Source of the DNA: Sinorhizobium americanum
Lineage (GTDB): Bacteria; Pseudomonadota; Alphaproteobacteria; Rhizobiales; Rhizobiaceae
Direction of reading: 5' to 3'
NCBI RefSeq assembly: GCF_001651855.1
Contig: NZ_LNQC01000082.1
Location: 345-64,344, forward strand
Length of the DNA: 64,000 nucleotides
Each line of letters begins with the position of its first letter. Position 1 is the first letter of the stretch. Shown here piece after piece: positions 53,960 to 62,710 of this stretch. A program made the translations under genes and the position numbers. The notes under the pieces were generated by a model that searched no databases, had not been told where the DNA came from, and saw only the letters and a program-made list of their open reading frames with translations.

Positions 53960-55333
53960 CTAAACCTCTCCAATTGTGTCGGGTACGAGATTAGGCCGCC
54001 CTTCCGCGTCTTCGGTGACGCAGAAGCGAGCGGGCATGGGATGGCGATGGAACTCGTTTTCGAGGAGATCCATCTGGTAGCCGCCAGTGTTGGCGTAGAC
54101 GATCAGGTCGCCGGCGCGTGGCGCGGTCGGGAAGGTCAGCCACCTGTTGCTGATGACGTCCTCGTCGAGGCAGCTATGGCCGGCCAGATAGGCGCGGACC
54201 GGCGACGATCGAACGGCGGCCCCGGTGGCAGACACGAGAATGGGGTCTATCAGGAACTCGGAGGCAAACCAGGTTTCGCAGGCGCTGAAGCTGCTGCCCT
54301 CGAGGAAGATGACATGCGTATCCGGGCCCAGCGCCTTCACCCGCAAGATCCTGAAGACACTGATGGCCGCCTGATCCGCCAGAGCGCGTCCGGGCTCCAT
54401 CGCCAAGGTTAGCCCCTCGCGCACGAGATAGCGGGCGACGCTCGGACCCTTGCTCATTTCCGCTTGCAACAGTTCGCGCAGCCAGTCGGCCGCCGAGAGA
54501 GCGCCGCCATAGGGATAGAACGAGTCGGGAATTTTCCCGGTGCGGTAGTCCTCGGGGGCCTTGGCCGCGAGATGCGCCTGGTATTTGGCCTCGTCGACAT
54601 ATTGGATGGGCAGACCGCCGCCGATGTCGATTATCGTCGGTGAAAATCCCATTTGCCTCGCTTCGGCAATTAGTTCGGCCGTTTCGTTCAGCGCCGCCAA
54701 ACGGTTCTCCCAGCGATAGCCGCTGAGATGGAAGTGCAGCCCGTCGAAGCGCAGCCGGTTTTCGCCGGCAAGCCGAGCGAGGCTATGGATGACAGCATCG
54801 GCTGGCATGCCGAAGCGGTTCTTTTTCTGATCCTGCGGCTGCAGGCGCAACAGGATCGGCTGCGGACCGCCATCTGCCGGTAGCAAGGCGACCAGGTCCT
54901 CCAGTTCTTCCGGAGAATCGACCGAGATCAATGCCTTGCAATCGAGCAGCTCCTGATGAAACGCACGCGTCTTTGCCGGGCCGGTCGCGACCAGCCTTGC
55001 ACCATCGGCCCCGAGCCGGCGAGCATCGCGCAGTTCGTAAAGGCTGGAAACGTCGATCCCCGCGCCGGCGGCGAGCGCTGCCTGCATGAGCCCGGGCGAT
55101 TTGTTGACCTTCGCCCCGTAGTAGATTGCGTGCGCAATACGGCTATCTACGAGTGTGCCTTCAAGGGCAGCAAGATTCTCCTGCAACGCGTCTGGCCAAA
55201 TCAGGTTGAGCGGCGAGCCATAACGGTGAACCCATTCGAGAAGAAAAGCGCCGCGGCGAGTGAGAAGGTCCGCAGTTGCCGATCGCAAAATCGGCGGAAG
55301 GCCAAATCCGGTCTTGTGGCCATGCAGCGTCAT
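53960..55333 (-). CDS. SbnH-like type III PLP decarboxylase
   Basis: A 457-residue alanine-racemase-fold decarboxylase related to diaminopimelate decarboxylase. Start at the ATGA overlap with the SerK-like gene. Motifs: [20 protein letters not shown] with the PLP Lys, [78 protein letters not shown] and the C-terminal [15 protein letters not shown]-like [20 protein letters not shown]. In staphyloferrin B synthesis SbnH removes a carboxylate from the diaminopropionate unit to give ethylenediamine. A decarboxylation giving an ethylenediamine bridge is expected here too. Confidence 0.85.
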   Translation of the reverse strand: MTLHGHKTGFGLPPILRSATADLLTRRGAFLLEWVHRYGSPLNLIWPDALQENLAALEGTLVDSRIAHAIYYGAKVNKSPGLMQAALAAGAGIDVSSLYELRDARRLGADGARLVATGPAKTRAFHQELLDCKALISVDSPEELEDLVALLPADGGPQPILLRLQPQDQKKNRFGMPADAVIHSLARLAGENRLRFDGLHFHLSGYRWENRLAALNETAELIAEARQMGFSPTIIDIGGGLPIQYVDEAKYQAHLAAKAPEDYRTGKIPDSFYPYGGALSAADWLRELLQAEMSKGPSVARYLVREGLTLAMEPGRALADQAAISVFRILRVKALGPDTHVIFLEGSSFSACETWFASEFLIDPILVSATGAAVRSSPVRAYLAGHSCLDEDVISNRWLTFPTAPRAGDLIVYANTGGYQMDLLENEFHRHPMPARFCVTEDAEGRPNLVPDTIGEV

Positions 55334-55761
55334 GACAGCGCCCCCGCGGCACGGACCGGCGCCATTTCGGGCGAGGTGGGCTCGAACAAAAGCCGCAGCG
55401 GCACATCGCACCTGGGCAAACCCTCGGCGAAAATGTGCCGGGTCGTTTTGTAGGGAAACTTGCGGCCGCTGCGGGCCATTGCCCAGATTTCCGCGGGAGT
55501 GATCGTCTCACCGGCGCGCCAACTCTCCACCCGAACTGAATCGTAGTCGAGGAGGACCACAGGAACAGTGGTTAGCCTGAGGCGACGGGCAACCGTCAAC
55601 CGATGATGGCCGTCCATCACGAACAAGGCATCTTTCTCGGCTGTTATTGGCGCGGTCCATGTGCCCGCCTGCAGGATTTTGGCCTGCAGTGCATCGACCC
55701 TGTCGAGACACACCTCTTCTGTTGGGATCAATCGTGCTGGGGAGAGAAGGCAATATTTCAT
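55330..55761 (-). CDS. SerK/SbnI-like ParB/Srx-fold protein (free serine kinase type)
   Basis: A 143-residue protein. The start [20 protein letters not shown] has GAGG eight bases upstream; ATG 55791 and 55818 are in-frame alternatives that read into the iron box. Motifs: [40 protein letters not shown] (DGHHR, the SerK/SbnI signature) and [20 protein letters not shown]. SbnI and SerK phosphorylate free serine to O-phosphoserine, the substrate of SbnA. It is shorter than SbnI (about 250 residues), lacking the C-terminal regulatory part. First gene of the operon. Confidence 0.8.
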   Translation of the reverse strand: MKYCLLSPARLIPTEEVCLDRVDALQAKILQAGTWTAPITAEKDALFVMDGHHRLTVARRLRLTTVPVVLLDYDSVRVESWRAGETITPAEIWAMARSGRKFPYKTTRHIFAEGLPRCDVPLRLLFEPTSPEMAPVRAAGALS

Positions 55762-55796
55762 GCGTTCGGCCTCGCGCTCGCTCTTTTGCATCGCAC

Positions 55797-55823
55797 ATAT
55801 CTTGAGTAAACCACTCAAGATAT
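55797..55823 (-). promoter_or_regulatory. Iron-responsive palindrome before the siderophore operon
   Basis: ATATCTTGAGT-AAACC-ACTCAAGATAT, a perfect 11-bp inverted repeat. It contains TGA-N9-TCA at 55803-55817, the form of the RirA-bound iron-responsive operator, and sits 36 bases before the SerK-like start. Repression in iron-replete cells is expected. Confidence 0.7.
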
Positions 55824-56256
55824 CCTCTGCGCTATAGCCAGCCTGAATTGCGTCGTCAATAGTGCCCTCAATTATCGATTGCTCGAAGTGCTCGGTACGG
55901 GCGACACGTCAACGGTCTCCAAGTGGCGACTGCATTTCTGCCAAATCGGAGACAAGCCTTGGGAAGGATGCGATGCGAAAAGTTTGCCGGTATTGCAAAA
56001 CATGTGTTGAACTCAGGCGGCGTCCGGGAAGCTGCACGTGACAGGATGAGCGCTATTTCACTCGCCGTCTGTTCAAATCGAGTAAAATTACGGCTCTGCC
56101 CTCAGCGCGCAGGATATTAGTGGACATCCCGAACTGGGAAATGTTGCCGGCTTCAAATCGTCTCAGTAGGGTGAGATTTGCCCTTCATATCGTCTGCCGA
56201 AACGGCGTGATTGCGGACTTTCCGGACGAAGCGCGACGATCGGTCGCGGCCCCCAA

Positions 56257-56319
56257 ACGCGAAACATCAGAGACTTCGAAGGCACTGGCGTCGTTGTTGT
56301 TGATCCTTGGCAATGCTGA
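56257..56319 (+). pseudogene. C-terminal relic of a vapC gene
   Basis: Twenty codons and a stop: TRNIRDFEGTGVVVVDPWQC. The end of the VapC at 3466-3888 reads TRNTRDFEGTGVVIVDPWQG, so this is the tail of a closely related toxin gene. Nothing upstream on this strand continues the PIN domain. It shows that a second copy of this module has been deleted here. Confidence 0.7.
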
Positions 56320-56370
56320 ACATTACTTCTACGCAGGTGCGCCTCCGGGCGATCTCGACGGCATGGTCGT

Positions 56371-56455
56371 CCGATCGAATCCCTTCAATGCGAGGGAATG
56401 CATGGTTCAATATCGAAGGCGGCGGCTTTGGCTGTCGATGAATCGTCTAAAGCCT
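56371..56455 (+). repeat. Dispersed palindromic repeat, copy 3
   Basis: TCGAATCCCTTCAATGCGAG and GGCTTTGGCTGTCGATGAAT. Same order of blocks as copies 1 and 2, ending AATCGTCTAAAG instead of GATCGTCTC-GTGGGTGG. Confidence 0.5.
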
Positions 56456-56498
56456 CCTTCATTTCCTTAGCAGGCCCCGGGGTCGACGAACCGGCAAG

Positions 56499-57982
56499 TC
56501 AGACCAGGAGCGCCTCGGTCCGTTCGGTAGCCGGTGCTCGCTCGAATACGAGCGCGTCGTCCTCGATCGGCTCGGATAGCAGCGCGGACTTGTCAGCATT
56601 GTAGTTGTTGGTGACGCGCCAGGGCGCATAAAGCCCTTGCCGCGGTAGCACCGCGTTACCGCGCTGGACATAACCGGACTGCATGGTGTCCATGATGCTA
56701 GACACGCCCTGCGCGCCTTCCGGAGCGCGGGGAGTGACGGTCGTGAAGCCCTGCTCCCGCATGTGCGACATCAGCCGAACAAGGTAGGTCGATGACAGGT
56801 CGGATCGCATCGTCCAGGGCGCGTTCGTGTAGCCGAAGATAACGCCTGCATTTGGCAGACCGTCGGCCAAGACGCCTTTGTACATCACGATCTGGTTCAG
56901 ATTCACCATCCGGCCCTCGACGTTTAGTGTGATGCCGCCCAGCATCTGGAGGTTGAGCCCAGTCGCGGCAATTATGATATCGGCGTCGAGGTGAGCGCCG
57001 GACTTCAGAACGATTCCGTTTTCATCAAGGGTGTCGATGGTGTCGGTTACGATCGAGGCCCGTTCTGACCGGATGGCCTTGAAGAGATCGGCGTCAGGCA
57101 CGGCACAGAGGCGCTCGTCCCAGGGATTGTAATTCGGCGCGAAGTGAGTGGGGTCGAAATCAGGTCCCAGCCGTCTCCTTACTCCAGCCAGCAGAAGACG
57201 TCTTGTTTGCTTCGGCCAACGGCGCGAGGCTGAGTAGATGCAGCGCTGAAGCAGCATATTGCGAAAGCGTGCCAATGCATAGACTGGGTCCTTGGGCAGG
57301 AACTTCGCCAAAAAGCCCGAGATCTTGTCCTCGGCCGGGAAGTTGAAGATGTAGCTCGGCGATCGCTGCAGCATCGTCACGTGTGCGGCCTTCTCGGCTA
57401 ACGCCGGGACCAGCGTCACGGCCGTTGCGCCGCTTCCGATGACGACAATTCGCCTGTTCATGTAATCGAGACCCTCCGGCCAATGCTGCGGATGGAGAAA
57501 GTCGCCCAAGAAGCGATCGCGGCCTGGAAACTCGGGCAGATAGCCGGCGTCATAATCGTAGTATCCTGTGCAACCTATGAGGAAGCGGCACGTCACCGAG
57601 ACATCTTCGCCAGTCTTCTCCGCCACGCCCCGAACGGTCCATTGCTGATCCGCGCTCGACCAGGAGGCTTCAGTCATCCGCACCCCATATTGGACGTGGC
57701 GCTCGACGGCATATTGCTTCGCCGTCTCCTCAATGTAACTCAGAATGACCGCACCTTCCGCAAGCATCTTTGGACTGCGCCAGGGCCGAAAGGAATAGCT
57801 GAAGGTGAACATGTCGGAGTCCGACCTCAATCCTGGATACTTGAAGAAGTCCAGGTACCGCCCATACGCCTGCGACGCTCAATGATCGCGAACGTTATCC
57901 CAGGGACTGTCATTTTGAGATGGCAAGCCATGCCGATGCCGGACAGCCCAGCGCCGATAATGAGCACGTCATAATTGGTCAT
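56499..57982 (-). pseudogene. FAD-dependent monooxygenase (FMO/Baeyer-Villiger type), one frameshift
   Basis: Two frames together give a full-length flavin monooxygenase of about 494 residues. The first part is [20 protein letters not shown] (FAD-binding GxGxxG) and ends [17 protein letters not shown]. The second begins [17 protein letters not shown]. Adding one G at about 57851 restores [20 protein letters not shown], the normal family sequence. The second part has the fingerprint FLGDFLHPQHWPE (FxGxxxHxxxW) and the NADPH-binding IVVIGSGATAVTLVPALAEK. Such enzymes oxidise ketones, amines or alkyl chains with NADPH and O2. Apart from this lesion the gene looks intact. Confidence 0.82.
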
Positions 57983-58249
57983 GCGCGCTCCTCGCTCTTT
58001 CTCAGCGATTGTATGAGACGGACGTGCAGTATCCGATAGCTGACGATACCGGGAACGCTCCAGCACCGTAGATACCGCCATCCGCTTTCATGATATCCGC
58101 AGAGACCCATCGAAGGGATCAGCCGAGAGGCCACGGCCGGCAGCCGCAAAAAACCCGGAAAAAAAACCGGGATTAGTGGAAGGCTTTCAGTTGCCGAAAT
58201 AACCGGTATTTACCATCTCGGCCGCCCAGGATTTTACCAGAGCAGATCG

Positions 58250-58284
<35 letters not shown>

Positions 58285-58375
58285 GACTGCGGCGGTAGCG
58301 AAAGCCAAATGGCCGCGCATTGCGCGACATTTCTTCTCCATGTCATGTCCTCCGAATTGTCGCGGGCGGTCAGTT

Positions 58376-58790
58376 GCTGCCGGCAACGCAGGCGCATACG
58401 ACGCGCCCATCTTCTCCTTGGCACTTGGCACCGTGCTCTTGAGCAACGCCATCAGCTGCGTGCTCTTCATGAACGTCGCGCGGCTCAGCGGCGTATAGCC
58501 GTAAGCCCTGGATTGCCTCGACCTCGGCCCCACGGACAATCAACAACTCGGCCACCGCCCGCCTGATTCTCTTCGGCGGCCACGTGCAATGGCGTGATCT
58601 CTTGCTTGCTCACGGCGTCATGCTGATGGTCATCATCCACTCGAAGGCAAGAATGAGCAAGGCCGTTCCTGCTTTGCAGGTTGAGCGCGAGCTTTGCAAG
58701 GTAGCTCAAATACTCCGTGCCAAATTCCGCTGCCGTTCGACCGCGCCACCTCCTGAGCGCCCGCATAAGCGCCTTTACTTTATCGATGTC
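58376..58790 (-). pseudogene. Ankyrin-repeat protein remnant with several frameshifts
   Basis: In one frame EITPLHVAAEENQ, in the next VAELLIVRGAEVEAIQG, in the third YGYTPLSRATFMKSTQLMAL. Placed end to end these give one and a half ankyrin repeats (TPLHxAA, LLxxGAxVxAxxxxGxTPL). At least two frameshifts separate them. The (GA)16 tract lies shortly downstream. Confidence 0.45.
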
Positions 58791-58799
58791 GCAGCGGGT

Positions 58800-59122
58800 A
58801 GGGCGGGATGTTGCCAGGAATTTTGTTGAGTGCACATGTTGCTTCCTTGATGTAGCGATAGATGCTCCCGTCGCCCGCTGCCAACCCACCGGGGCATCCT
58901 ATGTTCGTGTAGGCGAATGGGCTCTCCTCGGATTTCGATGGTGTCGCCGTTGATCAGCGTCGCGCGTCCGAAAATCGGATCGGCAAACCATGCGGGGAGG
59001 GCAATGGCGGAGGTAATCGCGACGAGCAGCAATGAGAGAGCTTCACAGGGCCTATGCGGCAGGAGGGGCGGCAAGGGCACGATCCAGGATAAGGACGTCA
59101 AAACTGCCTTTGGCCGGGTCAA
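58800..59122 (-). pseudogene. Thermonuclease-like (SNase) remnant
   Basis: A frame with a hydrophobic leader (EALSLLLVAITSAIALPAWF) followed by ADPIFGRATLINGDTIEIRG and EPIRLHEHRMPR, the beginning of an SNase domain (IxGxxxVxDGDTIxIxGxxIRLxGID). The next motif (APE) and the catalytic Arg/Glu residues are missing or altered. Remnant of a secreted nuclease. Confidence 0.45.
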
Positions 59123-59177
59123 TTCTCGGCAAAAATTCCGGGTCGGTTTTCAGGGGAACCACCACATACCTCTAAGC

Positions 59178-60197
59178 CTAGATCGGCACCGTTGTATTGC
59201 CCTGCACCACCTCGAGCGCCGCCCGCCAGACCCCTGGCATGGGCTCCGCCGCGATGATCTGCAGCAGCGCCTGTGCTGCCTTCTGGCCGATCTCTGTTCG
59301 CGCCATGTCGATCGTGGTGAGCCGCGTTCGGACCGCGTTGGCGAGCGAAGTGCCGTTGAAGCCGATAACGGAAATCTGGTCGGGCACCGAAATCCCGGCC
59401 TGGTGTAGGTAGGAAAGACCGCCGAGCGCCATCGCGTCGTTGAGGAAGTGGATGGCCTCGATCTCGGGATGGGCCAGCACCAACTGTTCCGTCAAAAAGC
59501 GTCCCGTAACCGCTTGGCGTGGCCTCACTTCGCAAATCATGCTGAGGAGATCGATGCCTGCGGCGGCCAGCGCCGACTTGAGCGAGAGATAGCGGCGGCG
59601 GGCGCAGAGGTCCTTGTGGAGCTCGGCGCCGACGTAGGCAATGCGGCGCAGGCCGCGCTCGAGGAAATGGTTTGCCACAAGTCGACCGGCTTCCTCGTGT
59701 GACGGCCCGGCGCTGAAATCCAACGCGCCGCCGTCGCAATCCCAAAGCTGGATGGCCGGGCAGTTTCGCCGGGTTAGCAGCTTTTCCGCATCCGCGCTGC
59801 GCGCCATGCCGCCGTTCAAGAGGAGCCCCGCCGGGCGGAATGATAGCATGGCGCGGATGAGCTCCGTTTCGGTCTGCGGATCGAACAGCGACTCGCCGAT
59901 GAAGGTCTGAAAGCCCTCTGGCCGAAGCGTCGCATTGATGCCGCTCAGAACCTCCGAAAAGACGATATCGCTGATCGACGGAATGATCACCGCCACCATC
60001 CGGCTTTTGCGTGAACTCAGTGACCCGGCAAGATTGTTCGGCAGATAGCCAAGCTCGTCGGCGGCTTGCTTAACGCGCTGGCGCGTTTCCGCAGATATAT
60101 TGCCCGCGCCGCGCAGGACCTTGGAGACGGTCATGCGGCTGACCCCGGCCCTGACGGCCACCTCCTGGAGCGTGATTACTTTTCCGCGCGAACTCAC
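59178..60197 (-). CDS. LacI-family transcriptional regulator
   Basis: A 339-residue repressor. The LacI-type helix-turn-helix and hinge are ITLQEVAVRAGVSRMTVSKV, LRGAGNISAETRQRVKQAAD and ELGYLPNNLAGSLSSRKS. The effector domain is a periplasmic-binding fold (MVAVIIPSISDIVFSEVLSG, RLVANHFLERGLRRIAYVG, IEAIHFLNDAMALGGLSYLH, DQISVIGFNGTSLANAVRTR). It resembles GntR-type members. It is divergent from the amino-acid ABC operon; the spacer has two GTTAxCGATAAC operators, so it probably controls that operon and itself. Confidence 0.92.
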   Translation of the reverse strand: MSSRGKVITLQEVAVRAGVSRMTVSKVLRGAGNISAETRQRVKQAADELGYLPNNLAGSLSSRKSRMVAVIIPSISDIVFSEVLSGINATLRPEGFQTFIGESLFDPQTETELIRAMLSFRPAGLLLNGGMARSADAEKLLTRRNCPAIQLWDCDGGALDFSAGPSHEEAGRLVANHFLERGLRRIAYVGAELHKDLCARRRYLSLKSALAAAGIDLLSMICEVRPRQAVTGRFLTEQLVLAHPEIEAIHFLNDAMALGGLSYLHQAGISVPDQISVIGFNGTSLANAVRTRLTTIDMARTEIGQKAAQALLQIIAAEPMPGVWRAALEVVQGNTTVPI

Positions 60198-60246
60198 CCG
60201 CGTCTCCTTTAATCAAAATGCCGCTCGACCGATTGACGTGCCGCTT

Positions 60247-60280
60247 TGTTATCGATAACATCAACTAAGTTAACGATAAC
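60247..60280. promoter_or_regulatory. Tandem LacI-family operators
   Basis: TGTTATCGATAACA at 60247-60260 is a perfect palindrome with a central CG. GTTAACGATAAC at 60269-60280 is a one-mismatch second copy. The centres are 21 bases apart, two turns of the helix, so two dimers could bind the same face. Confidence 0.7.
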
Positions 60281-60478
60281 CTTCGGCTTCTTTCAAGAGA
60301 AATAGCCGGTGAGTCAGAAGGAAAATCAACTTGCATGCGCGCTCTCGGCGGCCGCGGCGGGAACGCGCTGGCACGCCCAGCAGGAGAGGCGGCGCCCGAC
60401 ACCGGGCGGAGCCGTCCTAGGCCCGCGAGGAGCGGGCTGAAGTCAGAAAATCACGATCTACCAAGTGGAGGAGAGACT

Positions 60479-61282
60479 ATGACGATTTGGAAATTCATGC
60501 GCACTATGGTAGCCGCCGTTGGCATGGCGGCGGCGGGCTTCGCTTTGGCCGTCGAGGCGCAGGCCGCATCGCTCAACGATATCATCTCGCGCGGTACCGT
60601 CCGCATCGGCGTGCTGACCGGCGCGCCGCCGATGGGCATGGTCGACGAGCAAGGCAATCCGACCGGCTATGACGTCGACGTGGCGAATCTGATCGCCGGA
60701 TATCTGTCGCTGCCGGTCGAGCTCGTGCCGCTGACGCCGCCGGCCCGCATTCCGGCGCTGCAGACCGGCAAGGTCGATTTCCTCGTCGCCACCCTGGCGC
60801 CGACCGGGGAGCGCGCCAAGACGGTGATGTTCACCCAGCCCTACAGCGCCTTCAACATGGACATCATCTCCGGTCCAGACCAGAAATTCGCCAAGCTGGC
60901 CGATCTCGAAGGCAAGCGCGTCGCCGTCAATCGCGGCTCGTCACAGGAGACGGCGCTGCGCAAGGCGGCGGTTCCCGGCCTGGAAATCGTCGTCTACGAG
61001 GACGATTCGACCAGCGCCCAGGCGCTGATCGCCGGCCAAGTCGATGCGGTCGCGCTGCCCTCGACGGTCGGCGAGGCGATCATCAAGCAGCGCCCGGATG
61101 CCGGCCTGCAGGTCGGCTTCACCTTCTTCCAGCAGGGCAATTCGATGGCCACCCGGATGGAGGACTTCGAAATCCGCCAGTGGCTCAACACCGCCATCTA
61201 CCTGATGAAGATCTCCGGCGACCTCGACAAAATCGCCACGAAGTGGACCGGCCGGCCGATGCCGGCGCTGCCGACCTTCTGA
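60479..61282 (+). CDS. Polar amino-acid-type ABC transporter substrate-binding protein
   Basis: A 267-residue periplasmic protein. Start at 60479 because GGAGGAGAG precedes the ATG; the frame goes on upstream. Signal peptide MTIWKFMRTMVAAVGMAAAG, cut after QAA. The family 3 binding fold shows in RGTVRIGVLTGAPPMGMVDE, GNPTGYDVDVANLIAGYLSL, LVPLTPPARIPALQTGKVDF, LVATLAPTGERAKTVMFTQP and VAVNRGSSQETALRKAAV. First gene of a four-gene operon with two permeases and an ATPase. Substrate is not clear from sequence. Confidence 0.9.
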   Translation: MTIWKFMRTMVAAVGMAAAGFALAVEAQAASLNDIISRGTVRIGVLTGAPPMGMVDEQGNPTGYDVDVANLIAGYLSLPVELVPLTPPARIPALQTGKVDFLVATLAPTGERAKTVMFTQPYSAFNMDIISGPDQKFAKLADLEGKRVAVNRGSSQETALRKAAVPGLEIVVYEDDSTSAQALIAGQVDAVALPSTVGEAIIKQRPDAGLQVGFTFFQQGNSMATRMEDFEIRQWLNTAIYLMKISGDLDKIATKWTGRPMPALPTF

Positions 61283-61349
61283 TCTGCCTTCCGCGACACC
61301 TCGCCGGCAAAGCCTGTCGGCGAGGGTGCAACCTCGACGGAGAGTCTTC

Positions 61350-62054
61350 ATGTCCTACACGTTTCAGTTCGGCGTGCTGGCCCAGTACCAGGACCAGATC
61401 CTGAGCGGCATCTGCCTGACGATCAAGATTTCGGTGCTGTCGATCGTCCTCGGCTGCGCCGCCGGCATCGTGCTTTCCTCGATCCGCTCCATCTGGGGCG
61501 GTACGGTCCGCTTTCTCGTCGATGCCTATGTCGAGATCATCCGCAACACGCCCTTCCTGGTCCAGCTGTTCATCGTCTATTTCGGTCTGCCGGGCCTCGG
61601 CCTGCGCGTCGGCGCCGACACGGCCGCTCTGATCGGCATGACCATCAATCTCGCCGCCTATTCGACCGAGATCATCCGCGCCGGCATCGAAGCGGTGCAC
61701 AAGTCGCAGATCGAGGCCGGCGAGGCGCTCGGCTTCACCCGCTTCCAGATCTACCGCCATGTCATCATCGTGCCGGCGATCGCCAAGGTCTATCCGGCGC
61801 TGTGCAGCCAGTTCGTGCTGATGATGCTGGCCTCCAGCATCTGCTCGGCGATCTCGACCCAGGAGCTTGCCGCCTCGGCTGCCTTCATCGAATCGCAGAC
61901 CTACCGGTCGTTCGAGATCTATATCGCCGTGACGCTGATCTATCTCGTCCTGGCGCTGGCGCTGCGGGCAGTCCTCGCCGTCGTCGGCATGTGGCTTTTC
62001 GGGCGGCGTGTCGCGCGGCGCACGATGACGGCACTTCCGGAGGTTCAGGCATGA
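61350..62054 (+). CDS. Polar amino-acid ABC transporter permease 1
   Basis: A 234-residue HisM/GlnP-type permease. It has five or so membrane helices (ICLTIKISVLSIVLGCAAGI and others). The typical family segments are EIIRNTPFLVQLFIVYFGLP and the EAA loop IEAGEALGFTRFQIYRHVII. About 70 bases after the binding-protein gene. It overlaps the second permease gene by four bases (ATGA). Confidence 0.92.
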   Translation: MSYTFQFGVLAQYQDQILSGICLTIKISVLSIVLGCAAGIVLSSIRSIWGGTVRFLVDAYVEIIRNTPFLVQLFIVYFGLPGLGLRVGADTAALIGMTINLAAYSTEIIRAGIEAVHKSQIEAGEALGFTRFQIYRHVIIVPAIAKVYPALCSQFVLMMLASSICSAISTQELAASAAFIESQTYRSFEIYIAVTLIYLVLALALRAVLAVVGMWLFGRRVARRTMTALPEVQA

Positions 62055-62710
62055 CGCTCAAGACCTTCGGCTTCGATCAGTTCGGCTTTCTGATTTTTTC
62101 GTTGCAATGGACGATCCTGCTGACGGTGATCGCGTTGATCGGCGGCGGCCTTCTCGGCTTCGCCGTGGCGCTCGCCCGCACCGCCCAGCTGAAGCCGGTC
62201 CGGATTGCCGCCGCCACCTATATCCAGGTGATCCAGGGCATTCCGGTGCTGATGATACTGTTCCTCTCCTATTATGGCCTCAGCCTCGCCGGCTTCGAAC
62301 TGCCGCCGCTCGTTGCCGCCGGCGCGTCGATGACGATCTACGCCTCCGGCTATCTGGCGGAAATCTGGCGGGGCTGCATCCAGGCGGTGCCGAAGCAGCA
62401 ATGGGAGGCGTCGGAATCCCTCGCCATGACCCGGCTGCAGCAGTATCGCTACGTGATCCTGCCGCAGGCAATCCGCATCTCCCTGCCGCCGACCGTCGGT
62501 TTTGCCGTCCAGGTGGTGAAGAACACCTCGATAACCTCGATCATCGGCTTTGTCGAACTGGCCCGGGCCGGCCAGCTCATCAACAATGCGACCTTCCAGC
62601 CGTTCCGCGTCTTCCTCGCGGTGGCCGCCCTCTATTTCGTCGTCTGTTACCCATTGTCCCAGCTCTCGCGCTTGCTGGAAAGGAGGCTTCATGCCGGAAG
62701 TAGTCGTTGA
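62051..62710 (+). CDS. Polar amino-acid ABC transporter permease 2
   Basis: A 219-residue permease of the same family. TM-rich (LQWTILLTVIALIGGGLLGF), TYIQVIQGIPVLMILFLSYY as the family signature and WEASESLAMTRLQQYRYVIL as EAA loop. It probably pairs with permease 1 as a heterodimer. Start in ATGA overlap. Its 3' end overlaps the ATPase gene by 20 bases. Confidence 0.92.
   Translation: MTLKTFGFDQFGFLIFSLQWTILLTVIALIGGGLLGFAVALARTAQLKPVRIAAATYIQVIQGIPVLMILFLSYYGLSLAGFELPPLVAAGASMTIYASGYLAEIWRGCIQAVPKQQWEASESLAMTRLQQYRYVILPQAIRISLPPTVGFAVQVVKNTSITSIIGFVELARAGQLINNATFQPFRVFLAVAALYFVVCYPLSQLSRLLERRLHAGSSR

Larger units (their letters stand above)
55824..56498. other. Intergenic debris: VapC relic and repeat copy 3
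   Basis: Holds the VapC tail relic (56257) and the third copy of the dispersed repeat (56371). The rest shows no domain; the plus-strand frame at 55923-56120 has no ribosome binding site. Confidence 0.4.

Noticed and set aside
53210-54412. Plus-strand open frame of 400 codons
   Set aside because: Antisense to the SbnA-like and SbnH-like genes, which have full catalytic motifs.
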